Source: Roseiconus lacunae
Lineage (GTDB): Bacteria; Planctomycetota; Planctomycetia; Pirellulales; Pirellulaceae
Length of the DNA stretch: 64,000 nt
Assembly (NCBI RefSeq): GCF_008312935.1
Contig: NZ_VSZO01000007.1
Coordinates: forward strand, 310,001-374,000
Reading direction: 5' to 3'
Shown: positions 20,301 through 27,968 of the stretch, piece after piece
Layout of the letters: every line of letters starts with the position of its first letter
Position numbering within the stretch: the stretch's first letter is position 1
The notes under the pieces: generated by a model
What the model saw: only the letters and a program-made list of their open reading frames with translations
Told to the model about the DNA's origin: nothing
The model's database searches: none
Position numbers and translations under genes: made by a program

Positions 20301-21463
20301 TGACCAATTCGGCGACGTCCGCGTCCGTATCGGTAAAACGTCACGCGCTCGCTGATTCGCTTCGGTTGCGAGTTGCCGAGGGTACGTTAACAACCGTGCT
20401 TTCATCGACCGGCCAACAATTGACCGCCGTTGACCTGACTATGGACGTGATTCAACGAAGCAGTTTGAGTGTCGAAATCCCCGGCAATGGGACCTTGTTC
20501 AACGTCTTCGTCAACGGCGAGAGTGTCAATTCGATCCGCTTAGGTGAAGACACCAACACGTGGCAATTCTATGTCCTCCCGGGGATCAATGATCGCAACG
20601 CGAACGTGCGTTTTACCTATTCGGCGGCCGGTCCAAATGTCGGCAATCTTGCACTTCAAACACCAACCTTGAATGTTCCCTTGGAAAATATTCAATGGAG
20701 CGTGATCGCACCGAAAGGGTTTCAGCTGACCAATCACGACGGGGATCTTGAACTCGTCGACCAACAAGTGCAAGACAACTACGATCGCGGTTCGTACCTA
20801 TCCAAGATGAGTAGTCGGCGCAAATCGCAAGCCAAGGAAGCCACTCGTTTACTCGACCGAGCCAACGAGTTGTTGCAAGCCGGGGAACAAACCAAAGCCA
20901 CGTGGGCGCTCAATAGCGTCGCGAACCAGTATGCCCTCGATGCGGCTTCGAACGAAGACGCCCGAGTTCAGTTAGAAAACTTGCAAACGCAACAGGCCAT
21001 CGTAGGGCTCAACACCCGGCGACAGCGTTTGTATTTAGACAATCGGCACGTCCAATCGCAGGTCGAAAACCAGCAGCTGACCGAAGCCGCGGCGATCAAT
21101 CCGATCTTACAACAAAATCAGCTCAACTTTCGGCCGCAACAAATGAGCGATTTGCTGCGTGGGAACACGTCCGAAGACAACGCGGTGTTGAACAAAATCG
21201 CAGCCCGCTTGGTACAGCATCAACACGGCACCGAGCCGGCCCCGCAGGCGATCACGATCAGCTTGCCTGAAGAAGGCACCGTGTACCGCTTCACACGCAG
21301 CGTCCAGGTTGCCGAAAACGCTCCCTTGACCTTGGACCTGGAATTTGTCCGTCGTTCGAGCGTCAGGTGGTGGCAAGCCGCGGCGTTGTTACTGCTCTTG
21401 GCGGTCTTTTCTGTGGTTGTATGGGCAATGATTTCACCGCGTCCAAAGCAGGTCGGCGTCTAA
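14354..21463 (+). CDS. giant multi-repeat exported/membrane protein, 2369 residues
   Basis: Function not recognised. The N-terminal signal peptide (RFILTLFCSFFLVCGFF) is followed by about 1000 residues of beta-rich sequence. A cluster of about five membrane helices lies between roughly 1058 and 1235. A second signal-like segment (SPATLFLLAFSLSSLSS, about 1269-1290) precedes another roughly 1000-residue beta-rich part. The C-terminus is a membrane helix (about 2337-2360) with a short tail. A short motif of the form V-x-G-x(5)-W recurs about seven times (near residues 129, 454, 794, 969, 1532, 1701 and 2052; for example VDGQDVRTWRR, VSGPIRSWRYD, LTGPSLHHWSE), which suggests repeated beta-sandwich units. 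Near 2190 an Ala/Gln-rich helical region occurs. It lies 140 nt after the VWA gene and probably belongs to the sigma operon. It looks like two exported proteins fused through a membrane domain. Confidence 0.85.
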   Translation: MFSFHACSRYLPRFILTLFCSFFLVCGFFCVAGGHSAAQDNATEDVTTQGETEQPQASDERIRSGQTTIIVEAGAKAPKVAPLFSAKTAAQVSISSDRIEQTVQVDLTIVQGIPELISLEIKGPGKIADVQSETLKAWSVRTVDGQRYLDLHLSDAPRNVSAAITIRQIDLSLPTEIDITHFAPGDSVGFDSNVTLTSSPDVRTSVSEASGFVPLSGDRKQLGFHTSTGGVLRLVVRRKGIDLPPVELTAASLHGTLDPTGNSMAFRFEATANVREAGAELEFLSGEAAISDLPDSDSFRLRLVSSNDDAAYRLSFAQTGTFDIKIDFVAAIIGPETDQQSIDFRIATGAVVPISIEGLGEALDFLSDGQTVMPTRDGQRWSGYLPASGQVKLRWKSRRKTDEGKLFFATNAKIESQIGAGLLRQRHEIEYQVLQGELPALRLAMNGPGEILDVQGNNLLAWEVTTEADQRTLSITLSRPLQGSHRLVIRSQTSLEAFPVEIQTLRLRPDDAIRHSGFIRLTNLGSVRLEPTDLLGLTQLSPEQYPGEAIDARQTFVYRFPSAEYDLNVSADRIQPEINLSTLTTYEVTESDRVIRADLELDIREAPIRDWEFEIPADYSIVSVTGANVVDYIASSEVNGIRQPLKVLFNQDVGGRQLISLVLEKNEPAAEGPWELTRFEFPDAKSVRGHVGVVASAGIRIAIDQSANLVEKPLSYFPKAVPGLQQAFRIRQPDWSATAGVELLQRNVQSDVFHLYSLNQETIYGSALINYFVTGAPVGEWRITVPAELGNLVVDGQDVRTWRREENTLIVSLHQPVMGAYTLLITFDEKADNKGAFDAAPVTPLDVEGERGFVQVVSPMQVELNTIEASEDLLRLDPLELPGEFRLLSTAPALGTWQYTDRPFDLQLSVKWFQPGTTVPQIVEFSEATSQVSQDGELVTDVLYYVKTRGQRSLKVQLPPDPVRLWQVSVDGQVVTARKTESATLIPLPGGVDPNAPVEVRLRLGKPTVESSAPVLALPSIDAPVLKTQWKITGDEKRVLVPGDGTVRPAAPTTRRSGFSWIAKHGLIGLLSVVILAGVGAVLSRQPGTRRHFGLPITALAIFVSLLMTGIAWANGGSNQPLELSVPVLSAGDAVVLQVSNIPAWQVDVSWLGLLLILLGTALVAGIFSKRIRQGIPPEQASSSDRIDVAKATMVILAPFLIATGILMQGGGATWFFLLLTLAILFLGFVSHAWEASRTTVDWIKRRSQAFSKKSSKPKSDDETGSTASSPATLFLLAFSLSSLSSVAIAQDPPAEDIGSHQTFDVLEQTWQISEQPSRLAGSAKLTLTGEPGDSFVLLRQPAILSDFTSDSLLVTKVNSGKDGLAYVVTIPVSTESDSQAVTDGGAGMDGPPESEITEHTATFRYLVESIRPIEGIPVLTGPAGVHRLSVNYERNDWEIDCPAAVRHAKVESEDSSRANLLLGTKPSIVFIRPQSRDVSAEERAFFVESNDLYLPGPGVVDGRHALQFRTAQGQIGELTISVPSGLTVSDVSGPIRSWRYDAEQGNLNVVIEPPQSSPFVINVQTQRGLDTLPTELKLSPLLVQDANGQVGLMAIGFGAEAQPESIQADQLSTVNLGDFDVNKLTDANPTLHRVYRYGADGGTLSLNVAPVRAEVRVTTKQVLSFGDERITLGASLNVLIARAGLFRLSFPLPDGFEIESLTGPSLHHWSEIDEDGTRVIVMHFNGKTIGPQSFALTLTGATPATDGNWEVPRIVLKESTRQTGELVVRPTTGIRLRTVARENVSETDPRSIGGAGRGALAFRLLQQDWSLQLGIEKLDPWLTGRLLHESVLREGQTRTTLIGQIDVQNASIRALPVRLPGLSDEEMSTLRANGESVVDFVRSADNPDIWEIQFKRRIVGNVSFRLEYERRGDRTDDIETLVPIQFPSVKQLAYYVATRAGGRLELEPQTVPSSWQRVDWNAVPQTLRLAGDRNAPTIAFRVTNSATSASVSVKRHALADSLRLRVAEGTLTTVLSSTGQQLTAVDLTMDVIQRSSLSVEIPGNGTLFNVFVNGESVNSIRLGEDTNTWQFYVLPGINDRNANVRFTYSAAGPNVGNLALQTPTLNVPLENIQWSVIAPKGFQLTNHDGDLELVDQQVQDNYDRGSYLSKMSSRRKSQAKEATRLLDRANELLQAGEQTKATWALNSVANQYALDAASNEDARVQLENLQTQQAIVGLNTRRQRLYLDNRHVQSQVENQQLTEAAAINPILQQNQLNFRPQQMSDLLRGNTSEDNAVLNKIAARLVQHQHGTEPAPQAITISLPEEGTVYRFTRSVQVAENAPLTLDLEFVRRSSVRWWQAAALLLLLAVFSVVVWAMISPRPKQVGV

Positions 21464-21861
21464 GTCAGCGTCTCCTCTCAGCCAGCGTCCCACATCGGAT
21501 GCGCCAACGTTTTCGTGGTTGCCGAGATTCGGTGGCGTACGCGGATCGATGCCTCCTTGTCAGGTGCAGGCTCGCCAGCCGCGTCGACCGTGACGTCCCC
21601 CGAGCTAAGCTTGAGACTGCCGCGGAACCCAGATGGGCGACGACGGTTTAATACTGCTTGGAGTGCTCTGTTCCAAATCAGAATTCGGGTCTGATTCGTC
21701 AGCCCATACGCGTTCGTCCCGGTTATTGCGGCACAATCGAGGCCGAATCCGTTCGGCGAAAATGATTGAATGGAACAGACCAACGGTACACGGCACGATG
21801 TCTGAAGGCATCTAGTCACGCCGATTGATTGCGAACCGTAGACAAACTATCCAAGGACTGA
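21464..21861. other. 398-nt gene-free stretch
   Basis: No convincing gene, hairpin or repeat. It presumably holds the end of the giant-gene transcript and the promoter of the PQQ-type gene. Confidence 0.4.
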
Positions 21862-23268
21862 ATGATGAAATCACTACCCGTGCTGGTGGCTCTTTTGGGA
21901 TTGGCGACAAGTGCGATCGCAGCCGACAGAGGGGAGTCTTGGCCACGTTGGCGGGGGCCGGATGCCTCCGGTGCGGCCGAGAATTCCGCGCCGCCGGTTT
22001 CTTGGAGCGAGACAGAAAACGTACGCTGGAAGATTGAGGTCCCCGGTGCGGGAAGCTCAACCCCGATCCTGTTGGACGACCGTGTTTACGTCGCTACCGC
22101 GATCGAAACGAATCGGGTAAAGGAAGGCTCCCAGGAAATAACGAACGAGACAGAGCAAGCGGATTCGCGGCCGTCCGACTCCGAGGCACGCCCCGAGGGA
22201 GGGCGACGCGGTGGACGATCTGGAGGGCGCGGCGGTCGCCGTGGATTCGGTCGTGGACCGGCTCCGAATAAGTACTACCAGTTCGCGGTGATCGCTTACG
22301 ACCGCAAAACGGGAAGCGAAGTCTGGCGCAGTGTCTTGACCGAACAGGTCCCGCACGAATCGGGGCACAACACCAACACTTTCGCATCTTCTTCGCCAAT
22401 CACCGACGGCAAGCACTTGTTTGTTTCCTTTGGATCACGCGGCGTTTACGCACTCGACCTACAGGGCAACAAGCAATGGGAAAAGGACTTGGGCACGATG
22501 AGCACGCGGGCTCAGTTTGGCGAAGGGAGTTCCCCCGCGTTGGCGAATAACACCCTGGTCGTTCCCTTTGACCACGAAGGCGAATCGTTCATCGTTGCCC
22601 TTGACGCGTCCTCCGGCGACGAACGCTGGCGCCAATCGCGTGACGAACCAACCACTTGGGCGACGCCTTTGATCACCGAATACAACGGGCGATACCAAGT
22701 CATCACGAACGGTACCAACCGTGTGCGAAGTTACGATCTGGATAGCGGTGACTTGATCTGGGAGTGCGCCGGACAAGCTCAAAATCCGATCCCTTCGCCG
22801 GTTCGATACAAAGACAACGTCATTGTAATGACCGGGTACCGTGGCTACGCCATTTATTCGATTCCGTTGTCATCCAAAGGAGACATCAGTGACTCCGATC
22901 AAATTGCATGGATCGGCGACGATGCCGCGCCGTATGTGCCATCGCCGCTCCTTTACCAAGGTCAATTGTATTTCGTCAAAAGTAACAACGGGATTTTGGT
23001 CTCGCGTGATGCCGAGACCGGTGAAGTGATCATTGATGAAAACCGAATCAATGGGATCCGCAGCATCTACGCCAGTCCTGTGGCGGCCAATGGGATGGTC
23101 TATCTGACTGGGCGGGATGGCACCACGGTTGTGATTAAACACGGAAAGTCAATGGAAATCGTGGCCACCAACGAACTCGATTCTGAAATCGATGCGTCGG
23201 CAGCAATCGTGGGCAACGAGATTTATCTTCGTGGGAAACACCATTTGTACTGCATTGCAAAGGATTAA
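21862..23268 (+). CDS. exported PQQ-type beta-propeller protein
   Basis: 468 residues with AAGGA about 5 nt before ATGATG. The signal peptide is LPVLVALLGLATSAIAAD. The mature part starts WPRWRGPDASGAAENSAPPVSW, the usual opening of planctomycete PQQ-like propellers, followed by repeated blades (VYALDLQGNKQWEKDLG, IVALDASSGDERWRQSRDE, VRSYDLDSGDLIWECAGQA). An Arg/Gly-rich insertion (about residues 112-140, GRRGGRSGGRGGRRGFGRG) interrupts the first blades. There is no heme motif and no clear catalytic Asp set, so it may be a scaffold rather than a quinoprotein dehydrogenase. Periplasmic. Substrate unknown. Confidence 0.88.
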   Translation: MMKSLPVLVALLGLATSAIAADRGESWPRWRGPDASGAAENSAPPVSWSETENVRWKIEVPGAGSSTPILLDDRVYVATAIETNRVKEGSQEITNETEQADSRPSDSEARPEGGRRGGRSGGRGGRRGFGRGPAPNKYYQFAVIAYDRKTGSEVWRSVLTEQVPHESGHNTNTFASSSPITDGKHLFVSFGSRGVYALDLQGNKQWEKDLGTMSTRAQFGEGSSPALANNTLVVPFDHEGESFIVALDASSGDERWRQSRDEPTTWATPLITEYNGRYQVITNGTNRVRSYDLDSGDLIWECAGQAQNPIPSPVRYKDNVIVMTGYRGYAIYSIPLSSKGDISDSDQIAWIGDDAAPYVPSPLLYQGQLYFVKSNNGILVSRDAETGEVIIDENRINGIRSIYASPVAANGMVYLTGRDGTTVVIKHGKSMEIVATNELDSEIDASAAIVGNEIYLRGKHHLYCIAKD

Positions 23269-23410
23269 CGCGGACTTCATCAATCGCACCGTCAACGCGA
23301 CGACACGCTTGAAAACCGACGTCGCCACGACGGTTCCGCGGCTATCCCGAAACGGCCGTCATCGGTAGACTTGGGAGCAGAATGAGACTTCTTTCTGCTT
23401 GGAAATGATC

Positions 23411-24835
23411 ATGACGGACTATCGAACAGAACACGACTCGATGGGAGACGTAAAGGTTCCATCGAGTGCTTACTATGGTGCGCAAACACAGCGTGCCGTC
23501 GACAACTTTCCCATCAGTGGATGGCGACTGCCCGATGCCATGATTCGTGCCATGGGCATGGTCAAGCACGCTTGCGGCGTTGCCAATCGAGACCTTGGGA
23601 AACTGACCGGCAGCGGGAAAAACCCGCTGACCGATTCGCAAGTCGATGCCATGCTGGCCGCAGCCGAAGAAGTGATCGATGGAACGCTCACCGAGCATTT
23701 TCCGATCGATGTCTTTCAAACCGGTAGTGGTACCAGCAGCAATATGAACGTCAACGAGGTGATCAGCAATCGAGCGATTGAGATCATCGGCGGTGACTGG
23801 ACAAAAACCGAAAAGTCGATTCACCCCAATGACCATGTCAACATGGGGCAAAGTACCAACGACACATTTCCAACGGCGATCCACGTCGCCACCGCAGTGC
23901 AGATTCAAAACGCACTGCTTCCGTCCTTAAAGAAATTACACGCCGTGCTGAGTGAGAAAGCGGCGGCGTGGGACAAAGTCATGAAGATCGGCCGCACCCA
24001 CTTGATGGACGCGACGCCACTTCGACTGGGGCAAGAGTTCGGTGGATTTGCCCGTCAAGTCGAACTCTCGATCAGACGTGCCGAAATCGCGCGTGACTCA
24101 GTGCTAGAACTCCCGGTCGGTGGGACCGCAGTTGGGAGCGGAATCAATACGCATCCCGAATTTGGATCGCGAGTTGCCAAGGCATTGGCTGTTCGCACCG
24201 GCATTGCGTTTCTGGAAGCGGTCAATCATTTTGAAGCTAACGCACAGCGAGACGCACTTGTTCAATCGCATGGCGAATTGAAAACTATCGCGCAAACCTT
24301 GTTCAACCTATCCAACAACATTCGTTGGCTGGGAAGCGGGCCTCGATGCGGGTTCTATGAAGTCAAGCTACCGTCGCGCCAGCCTGGTAGTTCGATTATG
24401 CCGGGCAAGGTCAACCCGGTGATGTGTGAATCGATGATGCAATTGACCGCCCGTGTGATCGGCAATGACTCGGTTATCACGGTCAGCGGCGCCGCCGGTG
24501 GGAATTTTCAGCTCAACATCATGATGCCGGTCATGGCCCACACCGTGCTTGAATCGATCCTCCTGCTTTCGCAGGGAACCGACGCCTTCGTTGAATTCTG
24601 CGCCGCGGAAATGGAAGCGAACGAAGAAGCATGCAACGCGGCCGTCGAACAAAGTTTGTCGATGTGCACCAGCTTGAATCCGCTGATCGGATACGAGATG
24701 GCGGCGAAACTTGCCAAAGAGGCGTTCGCGAGTGGCCAAACTATCCGCGAACTCTGTTTGGAAAAGAACATCCTGCCAGAGGCCGAGTTAACCGAAGCAC
24801 TTGACCCTTGGAAGATGACAGAACCACAGGGTTAA
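23411..24835 (+). CDS. fumC: fumarate hydratase, class II
   Basis: Fumarase C interconverts fumarate and L-malate in the citric-acid cycle, in the cytoplasm, as an iron-independent homotetramer. The protein has 474 residues from MTDYRTEHDSMGDVKVP, the typical start of the family; ATG at 23405 and TTG at 23399 are in-frame alternatives. GGAA lies just upstream. The superfamily signature GSSIMPGKVNPV is intact, as are GSGTSSNMNVNEV, the HPNDHVNMGQSTNDTFP block and the active-site region GRTHLMDATP. It stands alone, with a strong hairpin directly downstream. Confidence 0.97.
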   Translation: MTDYRTEHDSMGDVKVPSSAYYGAQTQRAVDNFPISGWRLPDAMIRAMGMVKHACGVANRDLGKLTGSGKNPLTDSQVDAMLAAAEEVIDGTLTEHFPIDVFQTGSGTSSNMNVNEVISNRAIEIIGGDWTKTEKSIHPNDHVNMGQSTNDTFPTAIHVATAVQIQNALLPSLKKLHAVLSEKAAAWDKVMKIGRTHLMDATPLRLGQEFGGFARQVELSIRRAEIARDSVLELPVGGTAVGSGINTHPEFGSRVAKALAVRTGIAFLEAVNHFEANAQRDALVQSHGELKTIAQTLFNLSNNIRWLGSGPRCGFYEVKLPSRQPGSSIMPGKVNPVMCESMMQLTARVIGNDSVITVSGAAGGNFQLNIMMPVMAHTVLESILLLSQGTDAFVEFCAAEMEANEEACNAAVEQSLSMCTSLNPLIGYEMAAKLAKEAFASGQTIRELCLEKNILPEAELTEALDPWKMTEPQG

Positions 24836-24859
24836 TTGTTTCGCGAATGAATCGCAACT

Positions 24860-24895
24860 GAAGCGAGTGGTCGGCCGAAACCGACCGCTCGCTTC
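24860..24895. terminator. strong hairpin between fumC and the convergent gene
   Basis: GAAGCGAGTGGTCGG (24860-24874) pairs with CCGACCGCTCGCTTC (24881-24895) through a 6-nt loop, with one G-T pair. It lies 24 nt after fumC and 53 nt from the stop of the minus-strand gene, so it probably serves both. No U-run. Confidence 0.6.
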
Positions 24896-24948
24896 ACAGA
24901 CCGCATCGTCAACCAGTACGAATCCACCGCGATCTTGCGGTCGGTCGC

Positions 24949-25629
24949 TTATCTCGCTCGTAAAGCAAAGTGGTCGTAAAGAACCTCACGTTCGACCGTC
25001 GTTAGATTCATATTCGATTTCGTGGCATGGGCGATGCCTTCGGACCGCAGGCGGCCCGTTTTTTCGCCATCGACAAACACTTCCATCACATCACCGCTGA
25101 TCCGGATGACAAGATCGTGCCAAGCATCTTGATCCAGCTTGACCGAATTGCGTGACGTCTTGCGTTTAACCAACGCCTTGGTCTTCGCATCTAGCTTTTG
25201 TCCTGCTTTGCGTTTATCGCGAATGTCTTTGCGAAACAGCCCTGTCTTCCCGTCGTAGAGCGTCACTGAGTTGGGCTTGATGGCCACATGGCAGATGTGG
25301 CCCGCGTGAGATCCTTTGTAATCGAGGTCACGGATCATGACCGACAGACTGGGTGATCCTTGAAAACGAAAAGACACTGAAATCTCAAGATCGGACTGGG
25401 GCTCAAAGTCGATGGAGTTCACCGAAGGATGATCGGCATCCTTGGGCGTAATCCCAACAAGGACGCCATCGCGAATCATCGACTCGCTTTTCCAACTTCC
25501 CCATCGTCGATCAAGTGACTCGGATTCGAATTCATCGCTAAACAGCAGCGTATCGAACTCCTCCGCACGAAGGTTCGAAACAAGATTGCAGGCGACTAAC
25601 GTCAACGAAAGTACGACAATAGTTTTCAT
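24949..25629 (-). CDS. exported protein with concanavalin-like (DUF1080-type) fold
   Basis: 226 residues: signal peptide MKTIVVLSLTLVACNLVSN, then a single beta-rich domain. FSDEFESESLDRRWGSW followed later by WHDLVIRISGDVMEVFVDGE is the pattern of the concanavalin-like folds common in planctomycetes (3-keto-disaccharide hydrolase-like family). No catalytic residues can be assigned with confidence. Exported to the periplasm or surface; a sugar-binding or sugar-cleaving role is inference. It lies convergent to fumC and about 250 nt beyond the cytochrome lipoprotein, so it is probably a separate transcript. Confidence 0.7.
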   Translation of the reverse strand: MKTIVVLSLTLVACNLVSNLRAEEFDTLLFSDEFESESLDRRWGSWKSESMIRDGVLVGITPKDADHPSVNSIDFEPQSDLEISVSFRFQGSPSLSVMIRDLDYKGSHAGHICHVAIKPNSVTLYDGKTGLFRKDIRDKRKAGQKLDAKTKALVKRKTSRNSVKLDQDAWHDLVIRISGDVMEVFVDGEKTGRLRSEGIAHATKSNMNLTTVEREVLYDHFALRAR

Positions 25630-25882
25630 TAAACGAACTTTTGGTAGATGAAATTGGAACGGTCTAAGGTGACATTCTCGCAGATTGAAGACGTTCCGGG
25701 TGACGTTCCGTCACTGGCAATGGCACCATACCGATAGAAATCAAGCAAATTCATCCAACACTGATTCACGATTTAATCATCGCGAGTTGATGACGACACC
25801 AAGGCGAACTCGACATGCGCCGCGTCCTGAAACGATTGGACACCTTCGAGCGAGGCTTCGCTTTGGGGAAGATCATTGTCGG

Positions 25883-26383
25883 CTAGCTTTCCCGATGCCG
25901 ATCATGGCATGAACTGCAGTTGACCGATCGCTTCAGCATCGACACTCCTTTTGGATCTCCGCGTTCAATCGCGTCGATCGCTTCCACCAATGCTCTCGAC
26001 CGCTTTCGCCACTGTTCGATATCACCCTTCGGCGGTTGCCGTTTGGGCAGATCCGCATAAAGCAATCTTAGCATTTGTAAGATTTCTTCATCGATCGGCT
26101 CATTAAAAAGTCGACGATAGAGTTTGCTTTCGTGCGCAAGTTGCATGACTTGCGAGATAGTATAACCGCCGTCTTCCGAGTCACCCTCGGGGAGCGGATT
26201 GGGTGCAGGTTCCGCTGTCGTTTGCTGCAACTTTGCAGAGTCGGTCGAATCAGATGATAACGTTAACAGTCTCTCTTTAGTTGACAAAACCTCTTGCGTC
26301 GGGGAATCCGATGTGCTGCAACCGGCAAATGCACTGCCGACAAGAAGAACGCCGCAGGAAAGATGGACTCGTTTGAATGACAT
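25883..26383 (-). CDS. monoheme c-type cytochrome lipoprotein
   Basis: 166 residues starting MSFKRVHLSC, chosen because the signal peptide and lipobox (VGSAFAGC) then sit at the usual distance; a longer start at 26428 is possible. A low-complexity linker follows, then a helical domain from about residue 75. One heme motif, CSSCH, lies at the extreme C-terminus. Helical cytochromes with a C-terminal heme motif resemble class II cytochromes c (c-prime type), which can bind NO; that assignment is inference. It follows the globin gene by about 190 nt on the same strand and may be part of the redox cluster. Confidence 0.75.
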   Translation of the reverse strand: MSFKRVHLSCGVLLVGSAFAGCSTSDSPTQEVLSTKERLLTLSSDSTDSAKLQQTTAEPAPNPLPEGDSEDGGYTISQVMQLAHESKLYRRLFNEPIDEEILQMLRLLYADLPKRQPPKGDIEQWRKRSRALVEAIDAIERGDPKGVSMLKRSVNCSSCHDRHRES

Positions 26384-26573
26384 ACGGAAGTGCTCCGGGC
26401 ATTCTGGGGGATACTTTAATTTCAGCACTCACGACACGATCGAAGGAATGCATCGTCGTACTGGAATGATGTTCTGGAGCGCAGAAAAAAACGGGCGTCC
26501 GAAGACAATTCGGTTCCGCCCGTAGAAATGTGACCGATGAAGGTGCGTTTCGTGTCTTCAGAATAATCTAGAA

Positions 26574-27008
26574 TTAACCAGCCACAGATACCGGTTGATC
26601 GCCTTCATGAGCTGCTTCGAGCATGACAGTACTTAGTGTCACATAGGTTTCAGTCCATGCGGCTTCGACTTCGGGCGTAAAGTCATCCCCCAAGCCTTTC
26701 CCCAATGTCCAGAGAAGTGCCTCACCGACTGTTCGGTAGCTTTCGTCCGGTACGCCATATTGCACATGTCGCCGTCCTAAATCTTTTACCGCAGGAAGGA
26801 TATCTTCAAGCTTGGTCAATGAGACGACGGCAAGATTTAATGTTGCCATCAGTTTCTTGCCCTGTTCCTTCATATCGCCTTTGAATAGGACCTTGAGCGA
26901 AGGGTCAAGTTCAAAGAGTCTGCCATAGAACAGTTCGGCAGCTTGCTCGGAAATTGGTTTTACCTTTTCCCAGCTAGACTGAACGAGAGCGATTTTTTCA
27001 GGAGTCAT
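26574..27008 (-). CDS. single-domain globin, Vitreoscilla-hemoglobin type
   Basis: 144 residues. The sequence follows the bacterial single-domain globin pattern. The proximal heme ligand is His81 in GRRHVQYGV. A Gln at the distal E7 position (Gln49 in KEQGKKL) and a Tyr at B10 (Tyr28 in FYGRLF) match Vitreoscilla hemoglobin. No flavohemoglobin reductase domain is attached. Such globins bind O2 and can convert NO to nitrate when a reductase is available. Its neighbours are heme proteins on the same strand, so a role in NO or O2 handling for this redox cluster is plausible. GAGAGA precedes the start. Confidence 0.9.
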   Translation of the reverse strand: MTPEKIALVQSSWEKVKPISEQAAELFYGRLFELDPSLKVLFKGDMKEQGKKLMATLNLAVVSLTKLEDILPAVKDLGRRHVQYGVPDESYRTVGEALLWTLGKGLGDDFTPEVEAAWTETYVTLSTVMLEAAHEGDQPVSVAG

Positions 27009-27061
27009 GGATCTCTCAATAGCAAATGTAAGTAGAAAGTTAGACTGCGGCGTGGTCAGTG

Positions 27062-27083
27062 TTCGATTCGGATATGGATCGAA
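27062..27083. promoter_or_regulatory. inverted repeat upstream of globin gene
   Basis: TTCGAT and ATCGAA arms with a 10-nt spacer, about 54-75 nt upstream of the globin ATG and just after the stop of the heme-lipoprotein gene. A dyad at this distance could be an operator, but it does not match the FNR/Dnr consensus TTGAT-N4-ATCAA. Confidence 0.25.
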
Positions 27084-27089
27084 TGTCGT

Positions 27090-27704
27090 TCACATGGGAA
27101 CTCGCACAAGTACGCCACCCATCACATCATCCTTGGCAAAATCCGGATAATCTTCTCCGCGGCTAGGGTGATCGTTGTGGCAGCTCCAGCACGCTTCTGC
27201 CACGGCACGATCAGGATAAACAGCAACGAAAAACTTCTTGCCACCAAGTTCCTCTTCGCCATAAAAGTTGTCGCCTGGGTTATCGCTGATAAAATCCAAG
27301 GCTTCCTTCTCGAAGTCCGTCTTTGCTTTATGCTGTTCGTTCAATGGCCACTTACTGCGCAACGCATACGTGAATCCTGCTTCAGGGTTTTCGTCAACAA
27401 GTTCCGCTCCCATGCGAAACATCTGGGCGGGCAGTGGGATTGCATTCTCGGTGTCTTGCCAATATTCGTCGGCGGTGACCGGAGCGTCTTGCTTTTTCAA
27501 GTTTGTGACGACGTGAGTCGCGTAAACGGTTCGGTCAGCCATCATGACGGCGTGGACGCCATCGGCGAATTGCCTGGGGGTGATGCTGCCCGCCGTAGAA
27601 GAACTTGCTTCGCTGTTAGAGCAGCCGGAAAGTGTTATCAACAATCCGGACGTCATCAATGCGACGCAGGCGAGCAGGAAACGTATTGATATGGTCATCT
27701 TCAT
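27090..27704 (-). CDS. Tll0287-like (DUF3365) heme-binding lipoprotein
   Basis: 204 residues from MKMTISIRFLL. This start gives a proper signal peptide and the lipobox LITLSGC; longer starts only add a polar stretch lacking features. The mature part carries the Tll0287-like pattern: VVTNLKKQD, PLPAQMFRMGAELVDE, FTYALRSKWPLNEQ, then the heme motif CWSCHNDHP and a final DDVMGGVLVRVPM. Tll0287-like domains bind one c-type heme and are often sensors or electron carriers. It is expected on the periplasmic face as a lipoprotein. It lies between the multiheme cytochrome and the globin on the same strand. Confidence 0.85.
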   Translation of the reverse strand: MKMTISIRFLLACVALMTSGLLITLSGCSNSEASSSTAGSITPRQFADGVHAVMMADRTVYATHVVTNLKKQDAPVTADEYWQDTENAIPLPAQMFRMGAELVDENPEAGFTYALRSKWPLNEQHKAKTDFEKEALDFISDNPGDNFYGEEELGGKKFFVAVYPDRAVAEACWSCHNDHPSRGEDYPDFAKDDVMGGVLVRVPM

Positions 27705-27844
27705 TTCGGAAGCCTCGGGTCTAGAAGAAACAAACGTGGAACAAGAAATGGAGCGACTGCCGCGAGTCGACTGAGAACAGGCTGCAACCAGTGAATTGCT
27801 TGTAATTTCGGTAGACATATAATCAAGACTGGATCGTAACATTG

Positions 27845-27945
27845 GTGCTTCGCAAACAGTCGCAACTTGGATTGACAGCCTGTTGTTAGCCACGGTTTCG
27901 ACTCAAGAATCGCGGCTATCGCCGGTCGGCTGCTGGGCCGAGAAC
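27845..27945 (+). repeat. dispersed intergenic repeat, copy F
   Basis: Shares GTGCTTCG, GTTAGCCACGGTTTCG and GCCGGTCGGCTGCTGGGCCGA with the family. It sits between the multiheme cytochrome and heme-lipoprotein genes, read against their direction, and may separate two transcripts. Confidence 0.6.
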
Positions 27946-27968
27946 AAACATCCAATTTTGATCCCTCA

